Origin: Rhodoferax sp.
GTDB taxonomy: Bacteria > Pseudomonadota > Gammaproteobacteria > Burkholderiales > Burkholderiaceae_C
Length of the DNA stretch: 55,960 bases
Assembly (NCBI GenBank): GCA_025358555.1
Contig: JANYJD010000363.1
Span: 1-55,960 of the forward strand
Direction: 5' to 3'
Below are positions 29,307 through 36,369 of this stretch, piece by piece. A model generated the notes under the pieces. That model saw only the letters and a list, made by a program, of their open reading frames with translations. It was not told the origin of the DNA and ran no database searches. The stretch's first letter is position 1. Every line of letters begins with the position of its first letter. Both the position numbers and the translations under genes were made by a program.

Positions 29307-30578
29307 ATGCAGGACATGATCACGGGCTTGATTCATCACCCCTACGCCCCGCCAGAGGGCTTCCATGCCCCGCAACCCGGTGTGTTCAAGGCTTCGACCG
29401 TCATCTTCCCCAATGTGGCGGCCATGCGCAGCCGCGAGTGGAAGGACAAGACAGGCTACACCTACGGCCTGCATGGCACGCCCACCACTTACGTGCTGGA
29501 AGAGCGCCTGGCCACGCTGGAGGGTGGTTTGCAGTGCGTCCTGGTGCCCAGCGGGCTGGCGGCGATTGCAAACGTCGCCCTGGCCGTGCTCAAAACCGGC
29601 GACGAAGTGCTGATCCCCGACAACGCCTATGGCCCCAGCAAGGCTTTGGCCGCGGCCGAGCTGAAAGACTGGGGCATCACCCACCGCTACTACGACGCAA
29701 TGAACCCGCAAGATCTGCGCGACAAGATCAGCGCCAAAACCAGCCTGGTGTGGGTCGAGGCTGCAGGCTCGGTGACGATGGAGTTCCCCGACCTGTGCGA
29801 GCTGGTACGCATCTGCAAAGCCAACAACGTGCTGTGCGCGCTGGACAACACCTGGGGCGCGGGCATTGCCTTCAAGCCGTTTGACCTGGCACCCGGCACA
29901 GGCCAGGGATTGGGTGTGGACATCTCCGTTCACGCCCTCACCAAATACCCCAGCGGCGGTGGCGACGTCCTGATGGGCAGCGTGGTCACGCGGGACGCAA
30001 ACCTGCACCTGAAAATCAAGCTCACCCACATGCGGCTGGGCCTGGGCGTCGCGGGCAACGATGCCGAACTGGTGCTGCGCGCCTTGCCCAGCATCATGTT
30101 GCGCTACCGGGCGCATGACATGGCGGCGCGCCAACTGGCCGTCTGGTGTCAAAGCCGCCCCGATTTTGCGCAAGTGCTGCACCCAGCACTGGCGGGGTCG
30201 CCCGGGCATGCGCACTGGCAGGCGTTGTGCGATACCGGTGGGGCAGGAAATGTCGGCAATGCGGGCAACGCGGCCAACGCGGCCAACGCGGCCAATTCTG
30301 GCAACGCAGCCGGCCTGTTCAGCGTGATTTTGAAGGCCAAATTTACGCCGGGCCAGGTAGACGCTTTCTGCGATGCGCTGAAGCTGTTCAAACTGGGTTT
30401 TAGCTGGGGTGGACCGATGAGTCTGGTGGTGCCATATGACTTGGCCTCAATGCGAATTGCTTGGCCAGCGTATTTGGCGCGGGGTACCCTGGTGCGCTTT
30501 TCCATCGGGCTGGAGGCAGTGACTGATTTGCAGGCCGACCTCGCGCAGGCACTTGACGCGATGGCGGCAAGCCGCTAA
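29307..30578 (+). CDS. metC: Cystathionine beta-lyase
   Basis: A 423-residue Cys/Met-metabolism PLP enzyme that splits cystathionine to homocysteine, pyruvate and ammonia. Visible: YTYGLHGTPTTYVLEERLAT, PSGLAAIANVALAVLKTGDE, DNTWGAGIAF, and SVHALTKYPSGGGDVLMGS with the PLP-binding Lys. AAGGAATGA lies before ATG 29307. A low-complexity insert at about residues 316-335 (G-N-A and N-A-A units) comes from a 9-bp tandem repeat (30255-30311) and is not part of the family fold. Confidence 0.93.
   Translation: MQDMITGLIHHPYAPPEGFHAPQPGVFKASTVIFPNVAAMRSREWKDKTGYTYGLHGTPTTYVLEERLATLEGGLQCVLVPSGLAAIANVALAVLKTGDEVLIPDNAYGPSKALAAAELKDWGITHRYYDAMNPQDLRDKISAKTSLVWVEAAGSVTMEFPDLCELVRICKANNVLCALDNTWGAGIAFKPFDLAPGTGQGLGVDISVHALTKYPSGGGDVLMGSVVTRDANLHLKIKLTHMRLGLGVAGNDAELVLRALPSIMLRYRAHDMAARQLAVWCQSRPDFAQVLHPALAGSPGHAHWQALCDTGGAGNVGNAGNAANAANAANSGNAAGLFSVILKAKFTPGQVDAFCDALKLFKLGFSWGGPMSLVVPYDLASMRIAWPAYLARGTLVRFSIGLEAVTDLQADLAQALDAMAASR
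30255..30311 (+). repeat. In-frame 9-bp tandem repeat inside metC
   Basis: Units of the type AACGCGGCC recur (exactly three times at 30267-30293, with diverged units on both sides), giving GNAGNAANAANAANSGNAAG. The 9-base period keeps the reading frame. It resembles in kind the Glu-Ala-Gly repeat in dinG. Confidence 0.8.
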
Positions 30579-30648
30579 AAAAGTGCCTGCGGGTGCCAAT
30601 GCGCGCCCGTGAACTGGTAAAGTGCCTCCAACAACCTGAAAGTACACC

Positions 30649-30846
30649 TTGGCAACACCCAATTACGGCTACGAAAAGCGTCAAAAAGAGCTGGCTAAAA
30701 AGAAGAAAAAAGAAGAGAAGCTCAAGCACAAGGCTGACCGCAAAACAGGCGCGCCCGGTGAAGAGGGTGGCGGTGAGGACAACGGCCAGCCAGACGCGCT
30801 GCCGCCAGAAAACATCCCCCCGTCTGGCGTACCCGCCCAGTCCTGA
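30649..30846 (+). CDS. Small Lys-rich protein, unknown function
   Basis: A 65-residue protein: ATPNYGYEKRQKELAKKKKK, then EEKLKHKADRKTGAPGEEGG and a Pro-rich end. It is strongly basic in the first half, probably disordered or helical, with no membrane segment. I have the impression that small proteins starting with a YGYEKRQKELAKKKK-like run are common in Burkholderiales, without known role. TTG 30649 is the only good start. It sits 70 bp after metC and 17 bp before the convergent mnmH end. Confidence 0.65.
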   Translation: MATPNYGYEKRQKELAKKKKKEEKLKHKADRKTGAPGEEGGGEDNGQPDALPPENIPPSGVPAQS

Positions 30847-30863
30847 ACCCGACCGCTGGTGCC

Positions 30864-31925
30864 TTAGTCTGGATTGCCCACGATTGATAAGGCCAATTCG
30901 TCCATAGCCCTTGCAGACCGGTCATAGGGCGCTACTATTTTTGAATCTTCAAACTGCTTGAAATTGCGCGTGATGGATTGCCTGTAAACCGGGTCATAGT
31001 GCAGCGTGAGCAGCTCGCGCACCACAGGTTCCACCTGGCCTGCACGCACTGACACCTGCCATTTTTCAATCAACGCCTTGCCCAGAAACTCGGTCAGTAC
31101 AGCCAGGCGGTCGCAGAAGAATTCGGCGTCTTTCACAAAAAAATCATAGTCTTCCATCAGCAGGGCGACGCGCTCGTCGTCGGGCAGCACCAAGTTCAGG
31201 CACGGGCTGGCCCGCATGGCCTCAATCAATGACGTGGGCACTGCCACGTTGCCGACCTTTTTACTTTCGCTCTCCACATACACCGGCGTGGCCGGATCAA
31301 ACCGGCGCAACGCGTCCCACACCAAAGTGTCAAAGCGTTTCTGCGTGGGCTGCGGCTGGCCCGGAATGCCGCCCAGCACCGAGCTGCGGTGCTGGGCCAG
31401 CGCTTCCAGGTCCAGCACCTGGGCACCGGCATCGGCCAGCGCCGTCAGCAGGCGCGTTTTGCCAGAGCCGGTCGTGCCGCAGACCACGCGCCATTGCAAA
31501 GGCGCAACGAGTCGCGGTATGTCCTGCACCAGCGCCGCCCGAAACGCCTTGTAGCCGCCTTCCACCAGCGTGACCTTGAAGCCGATCTGGTCAAGAATCA
31601 GCGACAGCGAGCCGCTGCGTTTGCCGCCGCGCCAGCAGTAGGTGAGGGGCATCCAGTCCTTGGGCTTGTCAATCACTTCGCGCTCAATGTGCTGCGCAAT
31701 GTTGCGCGCCGCAATCGCCGCGCCGCGCTTCTTGGCCTCAAACGCGTTGACTTGCTTGTAATGGGTGCCGACGAAGATGCGCTCGGCATCATTGAGTGTG
31801 GGCCAGTTCACGGCACCCGGCAGATGATCCTCAGCGTATTCGCCTTCACTGCGCGCGTCGATGATCGTGTCAAACTCGGCCAGCCGGGCCATCAGGTCGG
31901 CCGCGGGGATCTGTATCAGAGTCAC
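30864..31925 (-). CDS. mnmH: tRNA 2-selenouridine synthase
   Basis: A 353-residue enzyme that replaces sulfur by selenium in the wobble 2-thiouridine of some tRNAs. An N-terminal rhodanese domain has the catalytic Cys in PLTYCWRGGKRSGSL and starts with FDTIIDARSEGEYAEDHLPG; the second domain has a P-loop CGTTGSGKTRLL and FDTLVWDALRRF. Length is normal. The last ~20 residues are encoded over dispersed-repeat copy A4, read on the opposite strand. No selD is in the window. Confidence 0.93.
   Translation of the reverse strand: MTLIQIPAADLMARLAEFDTIIDARSEGEYAEDHLPGAVNWPTLNDAERIFVGTHYKQVNAFEAKKRGAAIAARNIAQHIEREVIDKPKDWMPLTYCWRGGKRSGSLSLILDQIGFKVTLVEGGYKAFRAALVQDIPRLVAPLQWRVVCGTTGSGKTRLLTALADAGAQVLDLEALAQHRSSVLGGIPGQPQPTQKRFDTLVWDALRRFDPATPVYVESESKKVGNVAVPTSLIEAMRASPCLNLVLPDDERVALLMEDYDFFVKDAEFFCDRLAVLTEFLGKALIEKWQVSVRAGQVEPVVRELLTLHYDPVYRQSITRNFKQFEDSKIVAPYDRSARAMDELALSIVGNPD
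30902..30946 (+). repeat. Dispersed repeat, copy A4 (antisense in the mnmH 3' end)
   Basis: CCATAGCCCTTGCAG, then GGTCATAGGGCGCTACTATT and TTGAA. It lies on the strand opposite to mnmH. mnmH translation across it is SKIVAPYDRSARAMDEL, similar in phase and sequence to SKTIATYAIGKRATAL encoded over copy A6. Confidence 0.6.
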
Positions 31926-31932
31926 TTCAGGC

Positions 31933-32613
31933 TCATTTCAGGAGCTTTTTCAACTCAGCCCACACATTGGCCAGCATGGCGGGGTGCGCCTGCGCGTTGG
32001 GGTGAATACGGTCGGACTGGAAGAGTGTTTCTGCCTGCGGCACGTCGGCCACGCCTTTGAGCAAAAACGGCACCAGACCCGCATTGGTGGCCTTAGCCAC
32101 GGTGGCGTAGCTGGCGGCAAACCGGGCCGAATAATCCGCGCCATAGTTGGGCGGCAACTGCATGCCCACCAGCACGACTTTGGCCCCCGCCTTTTGTGCG
32201 GCCTGGGTCATTTTTTTGAGGTTGTCTTCTGTCAATTTCAGGGGCAGGCCGCGCAACGCGTCATTTCCGCCGAGCTCGATGATGACGTGTGTCGGCTTGT
32301 TTTGCGCCAATACCACCGGCAGGCGCGACACGCCGCCTGAGGTGGTGTCGCCGCTGATGCTGGCGTTGATCACGCGGGCTGCGATTTGCTCAGACGCGAG
32401 CTGCTTTTCCAGCAGCGCCACCCAGCCGGTGCCGCGTGCCAGGCCATATTCGGCGCTGAGCGAGTCGCCCAACACCACAATGGTTTGCTGTGACGTGGCA
32501 GCGCCCGCATTTGCTGGCGCATTGGCTGCGGCAGCACTGGCCGCGCCCGCAACAACCGATAACCCCCCGGCTGCGGCCAGCAGCGTGGCTGCGATAAAGT
32601 GTTGGTGATACAA
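31933..32613 (-). CDS. tesA: TesA-like arylesterase/lysophospholipase (GDSL family), exported
   Basis: A 226-residue SGNH/GDSL hydrolase. Block I VVLGDSLSAEYGL carries the catalytic Ser; block III IIELGGNDALRGLP; block V SDRIHPNAQAH has the Asp-His pair. A hydrophobic Ala-rich N-terminus (LLAAAGGLSVVAGAASAAAA) is a signal peptide. Start is probably TTG 32613, since no ATG lies between the promoter region and the signal sequence; the longer frame continues under the divergent ABC gene. Divergent pairing with a YbbA-type ATPase is conserved. Confidence 0.88.
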   Translation of the reverse strand: MYHQHFIAATLLAAAGGLSVVAGAASAAAANAPANAGAATSQQTIVVLGDSLSAEYGLARGTGWVALLEKQLASEQIAARVINASISGDTTSGGVSRLPVVLAQNKPTHVIIELGGNDALRGLPLKLTEDNLKKMTQAAQKAGAKVVLVGMQLPPNYGADYSARFAASYATVAKATNAGLVPFLLKGVADVPQAETLFQSDRIHPNAQAHPAMLANVWAELKKLLK

Positions 32614-32626
32614 AGAAAAAGGCCTT

Positions 32627-33328
32627 ATGTCGAAATTAGAGTCAGGGTTGAACTCAACCAGTGCTTCTGCAATTGTGTCCGTAGAGCATGTTTTCAAGTC
32701 CGTCGCCGACTCCACCGGCACGCTCGACATTTTGCGCGATATTGATTTTGCCCTGGCCCCGCGAGAAACTGCCGCCATTGTCGGCGCATCTGGCTCAGGC
32801 AAAAGCACGCTGCTGTCCATCATCGCCGGGCTGGACACGCCCACGCGTGGCACCGTCAAACTCGCAGGGCAGGACCTGTTTGCCATCGATGAAGACGAGC
32901 GCGCCGCGCTGCGCGCCCGCCAAGTCGGTTTTGTGTTCCAGAGCTTCCAGTTGCTGGGCAACCTGAACGCATTGGAAAACGTCATGCTGCCGCTGGAACT
33001 TGCCAGCCAGAAAGACGCCCGCAAAACCGCCACCGAAATGTTGGCCCGCGTCGGCCTGTCGCAGCGCTTGGGGCACTACCCCAAGGTCTTGAGCGGCGGC
33101 GAGCAGCAGCGCGTGGCATTGGCCCGTGCGTTTGTCGTCAACCCCGCCGTGCTGCTGGCGGATGAGCCGACCGGCAGCCTGGACTTTGCCACCGGCGAGA
33201 CCATCATGAAGCTGATGTTCGAACTGAACCAGGAGTTGGGCACCACGCTGGTGCTGGTAACGCATGACCGCGCGATTGCCGACCGCTGCCAGCGGCTGAT
33301 CACGATTGAGGCGGGCAGGGTGGTTTGA
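32627..33328 (+). CDS. ybbA: YbbA-like ABC transporter ATP-binding protein
   Basis: A 233-residue ABC ATPase of the MacB/LolD type. Walker A GASGSGKSTLL, Q-loop FVFQSFQLLGNLNALENVML, signature LSGGEQQRVALARA, Walker B LLADEPTGSLD and switch His in LVLVTHDRAI are complete. In E. coli the partner permease ybbP follows; here no FtsX-like permease is next to it, and a leftward gene converges instead. The permease may be encoded elsewhere. Its start is 13 bp from that of tesA, so the two divergent promoters must overlap. Confidence 0.88.
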   Translation: MSKLESGLNSTSASAIVSVEHVFKSVADSTGTLDILRDIDFALAPRETAAIVGASGSGKSTLLSIIAGLDTPTRGTVKLAGQDLFAIDEDERAALRARQVGFVFQSFQLLGNLNALENVMLPLELASQKDARKTATEMLARVGLSQRLGHYPKVLSGGEQQRVALARAFVVNPAVLLADEPTGSLDFATGETIMKLMFELNQELGTTLVLVTHDRAIADRCQRLITIEAGRVV

Positions 33329-33369
33329 CGAAGATTTCCCGCGGTGCCGCCGCTGTTCCCGCCAGGCCT

Positions 33370-34679
33370 TCACGGGAATGGCATGGGCCGTCCATCAGGA
33401 TGTTTCAGAGCCAGGTCTCGATAGTAGGCGAACCAGGTATCAGGCGGGTAATTCTCAGGATCGCAGGTTGCCAAAAACTTCGCCAGCTCGAAATAATTCC
33501 GGTGTCCTACCACGGGCTCGCAAGTTAGTTCGGCCTTGCCGCAGATGTGGGACATGATCGTTCGGCAGGCGTGTGCGTAGGCCCAGGGCGAGGTGCTCGT
33601 GGTCTCCATCAGGCTCGGTGCAAGGAGAAACAGGTTGGCTGCGTCAAGGGAGCGAAACAGTGAACCACAGCGAGCGGCCAGTGCGGTGGCATGTCGGTTT
33701 TGGGCGAGGGCAGGTAGGTCAAAATAGCCGAGGTCTACTTCGTAACCTGTTCCCCACAGCACCAAGTCGGCACCAAACCCTGCGCCTGACGCCAGTTGCA
33801 CCGTTCCATCAGACAACCGCACGATCTCGCTGCGATGGCGCTCGATGCCCGCGAAGTTGGCGATCATGCCGCAGCGCCCCGGGATCAACTGGTGGCACCG
33901 AAGGTCAAAGTTGCCCTGCGGCAACAGATCCAGCAACCCAAACTTTTCATAGCGCCCGCGCAGGTCGGCGTTGATATCCTCATTCATCTGATCGACGGAA
34001 ACCCCAAGCATTTGATTTTTTGACAAACCCCTCAGGTCTCCTGCCAAGTGTTTGGGTTTGCGGGTTGGCACCATCCATTTCACAGAACGGTACACCCAAA
34101 CGACTTTTCGGGCCTCGTACTGCAAACACAGCTCGAGCAAGTCGAAGGCGGACGCGCCGCCGCCAACAACGACCACATCCCGGCCAGTGAGTGCGCCAGG
34201 GTCATGCAACGCCGAAGAATGCATCTCCGTACGTTTGACCGCAGCCTTTCAATATTTGGAATGAACGCCCGGTTGTGAACACCGGTTGCGGCAAGCAGGA
34301 AGCGGCAAGAGTACACATGGTCGGGTGTCGACACGGTCCATCCCTGCGGAGTCGCCTGCGCTTTTTCTACCCGACTGTTCAAGCGAATCAACGGGGCCAG
34401 GTCGAATTTGTCGACCCACGCCTGAACGTTTTTGGCAATGCTGGCCTGGGTTGTTCCCGTGATGGGCAGGTTGCCCAGCGTCCAGTCGTTCTGATTGATC
34501 TGGATGTCCTGCCAGGCTGGCAACTGCGCCCACAGACCGCCGACAACACTTTGCTTCTCAAACAGCAGCACTTCCAGGCCTGCTTTTTTGGCGTAATGCA
34601 GCCCAATCACGCCACCGATGCCGCCGCCAACAATCAGCAGGATTGCCCGTGGGGCTCTGTGCAATCCATGCCCATTCAC
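33370..34679 (-). pseudogene. Flavin-containing monooxygenase, broken by a frameshift
   Basis: Read leftward from GTG 34679, frame one gives an FAD-binding N-terminus (ILLIVGGGIGGVIGLHYAKK, VVGGLWAQLPAWQDIQINQN) up to ATGVHNRAFIPNIERL. The rest of the protein is in another frame: KRTEMHSSALHDPGALTGRD, VVVVGGGASAFDLLELCL (NADPH site) and on to the stop at 33370. The switch lies near 34241-34246 and needs one lost base (or an equivalent change). Joined, it would be about 435 residues, normal for an FMO-like enzyme. The GTG overlaps the stop of the mddA-like gene (GTGA). It could also be a sequencing error. Confidence 0.8.
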
Positions 34680-35443
34680 TCTTCGGCATACCCGGTTGAC
34701 GAACCCGCTTTTGCGCGCTTGCCAAACTTGAACGGAAAAATCATCGGCACGCGCGCCCGGTATGCCCGGTACACCCCGCCGAAAACCGCGGTCATATCGT
34801 GCTCCTCCAATGCAATGCCGATGAAAATGTACGCGGTCGTCATCACGGCAAACAGCAAGTGCCCCTGGCTCATGACGGGCGTTGCCCAGAAGGCAATGAT
34901 GAATCCCAACATGATTGGATGGCGCACGAACTGGTACAGGTAGCGCGTGGTGAGTGAAGGAGGCGTGGTGGCGGCCACATGCCGGGCGATGGCTTGCTTC
35001 AGACCGAACAGCTCGAAGTGGTTGATCATGAAGGTGGAACAAAGCACGGTCAGCCAGCCTACCCAGTACAAGCCAGTCAGCAGTGCGCGAGCCACAGGGT
35101 TCTCTACCGTCCAGATCGCTTGTGGAAACGGTTGCCACACCACAAACAGCAGGATCAGCAGCAGGCTGGCCAACAGCACGTAGGTGCTTCGCTCCATCGG
35201 CTGCGGGACGAACTGGCCCCACCAGCGCTTGAATGCGGGCCGTGCCATCACACTGTGCTGGATGGCAAATGCACCCAGCACGAGCAGATTGACGATCAAG
35301 CCCTGAGCAACCGGGCCGACCGGCCCTGAATCAATCGTCTTGGGGACCCATGGAATGTTCCCGACAAATGCGACGGCGTACAGAAACGATCCCAGGAAAA
35401 TGATGTAGGCAATGGCTGCATACCCGGCATAAATGAATCTCAT
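34676..35443 (-). CDS. mddA: Methanethiol S-methyltransferase-like membrane protein (MddA/NnrU-ICMT fold)
   Basis: A 255-residue polytopic membrane protein. Family features: FLGSFLYAVAFVGN, VPKTIDSGP, FAIQHSVMARPAFKRWWGQF, PMERSTYVLLASLLLILLFV, STFMINHFELFGLKQ, and the SAM-side YLYQFVRHPIMLGFIIAFWA with the ICMT-like RHP motif and a final LEEHDM. MddA methylates methanethiol to dimethyl sulfide using SAM. ATG 35443 has GGGAG upstream; a longer frame to 35533 runs into the operator region. It is coupled to the FMO gene by a GTGA overlap. Substrate is inferred from family. Confidence 0.82.
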   Translation of the reverse strand: MRFIYAGYAAIAYIIFLGSFLYAVAFVGNIPWVPKTIDSGPVGPVAQGLIVNLLVLGAFAIQHSVMARPAFKRWWGQFVPQPMERSTYVLLASLLLILLFVVWQPFPQAIWTVENPVARALLTGLYWVGWLTVLCSTFMINHFELFGLKQAIARHVAATTPPSLTTRYLYQFVRHPIMLGFIIAFWATPVMSQGHLLFAVMTTAYIFIGIALEEHDMTAVFGGVYRAYRARVPMIFPFKFGKRAKAGSSTGYAEE

Positions 35444-35547
35444 GATGACTCCCGATGTTGAACTGCGTCGAAAGGCGACGCGCCTTGAATGGAAGTGAAG
35501 CCAACCCAGGAATTGGGCTGACCCGACCACCATGGGATCAACTTTAA

Positions 35548-35565
35548 TTTAAACATTTGTTTAAA
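35548..35565. promoter_or_regulatory. Palindromic operator between mddA and the TetR gene
   Basis: TTTAAACATTTGTTTAAA has perfect 8-base inverted arms (TTTAAACA/TGTTTAAA) around TT. It lies in the AT-rich divergent gap, 105 bp from mddA and 41 bp before ATG 35606. A related AACAA...TTGTT half-site pair follows at about 35601-35623. The size fits a TetR dimer site controlling both directions. Confidence 0.6.
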
Positions 35566-35605
35566 ACAAGTGGATAAACTTGGAATCCGGCTATACTTTG
35601 AACAA

Positions 35606-36340
35606 ATGGTTAAATCAATTGTTAAAAACAGTAAGCTCGGGCCTACAGCTCAGCTGCAAACGCAGCCGACTCAGGTCGTGACGGCCGCCAAACCTGCCCC
35701 AAGACCCAAGCGCACCGACGGCCTGAACACCCGTGAGGCCATCCTCGACGCCACCTTTCGACGCGTGGCCAGCGACGGGTACTCACAACTCAACATTCGG
35801 GAGATCGCCCGGGAGGCTGGCGTGAACCACGCCTTGATCAACTACCACTTCCGCAACAAGCAGCAACTGGTGCTGGAGGTCCTTGACCGGGCCAACCGCC
35901 GCCTGCTGGCGCGCCAGGAAACCATGTACGCGCAACCGGACACGGTTAGCGCCAAATGGCGCAAGGCCTGCGATTTCTATGAAGAAGACATCCGCTCCGG
36001 CTTCGTGAAGCTGGTGATGGAGCTGATGGCGGCGAGTTTCTCCGACCCTGTCCTGCGTGCTGGCTACCTGCCCCGGTTTCTCGCCTGGCGGAGGGTGGTT
36101 GACGCGGCGGTACAGGACGCCATTGCCGAGCACGGTCTTGACCTGTCGATTTCGGCGCAGGCCATCTCCACCATGATTGGCTGCTTCTGGGTTGGCATGG
36201 AAGCCGAAATGGCGCTGGGCGTGGCTGAGGCGGACGGCCATCATCAGGAGGCGCTGGGCGCAATGCTGTCGTTGCTTCAGTTGATGGAGAAGCGCCAGCA
36301 ACCAGCGCCTGTCAAGCGCAAACGCCCACCCGCCTCATAG
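35606..36340 (+). CDS. TetR-family transcriptional regulator
   Basis: A 244-residue regulator. After a ~45-residue, Gln/Pro/Lys-rich N-terminal lead comes the HTH domain: NTREAILDATFRRVASDGYS, LNIREIAREAGVNHALINYH and FRNKQQLVLEVL. The C-terminal ligand domain has no recognisable specificity. ATG 35606 is used; GTG 35570 in the same frame would add 12 residues but sits only 4 bp after the palindromic operator. It is divergent from mddA and 29 bp ahead of the fused hydrolase-glycosyltransferase gene, which it probably controls with itself. Confidence 0.85.
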   Translation: MVKSIVKNSKLGPTAQLQTQPTQVVTAAKPAPRPKRTDGLNTREAILDATFRRVASDGYSQLNIREIAREAGVNHALINYHFRNKQQLVLEVLDRANRRLLARQETMYAQPDTVSAKWRKACDFYEEDIRSGFVKLVMELMAASFSDPVLRAGYLPRFLAWRRVVDAAVQDAIAEHGLDLSISAQAISTMIGCFWVGMEAEMALGVAEADGHHQEALGAMLSLLQLMEKRQQPAPVKRKRPPAS

Positions 36341-36357
36341 GTCACATACATCGCACG

Positions 36358-36362
36358 AGGAG
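36358..36362 (+). promoter_or_regulatory. Ribosome binding site deciding the start of the fusion gene
   Basis: AGGAG ends one base before ATG 36364 but seven bases before the in-frame ATG 36370, so 36370 is the likely start. Confidence 0.6.
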
Positions 36363-36369
36363 CATGAAG

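Noticed and set aside
33350-33380. TTCCCG...CGGGAA inverted repeat between ybbA and the FMO gene as a terminator.
   Set aside because: The stem is only six bases with an 11-base loop and no T-run on either strand.
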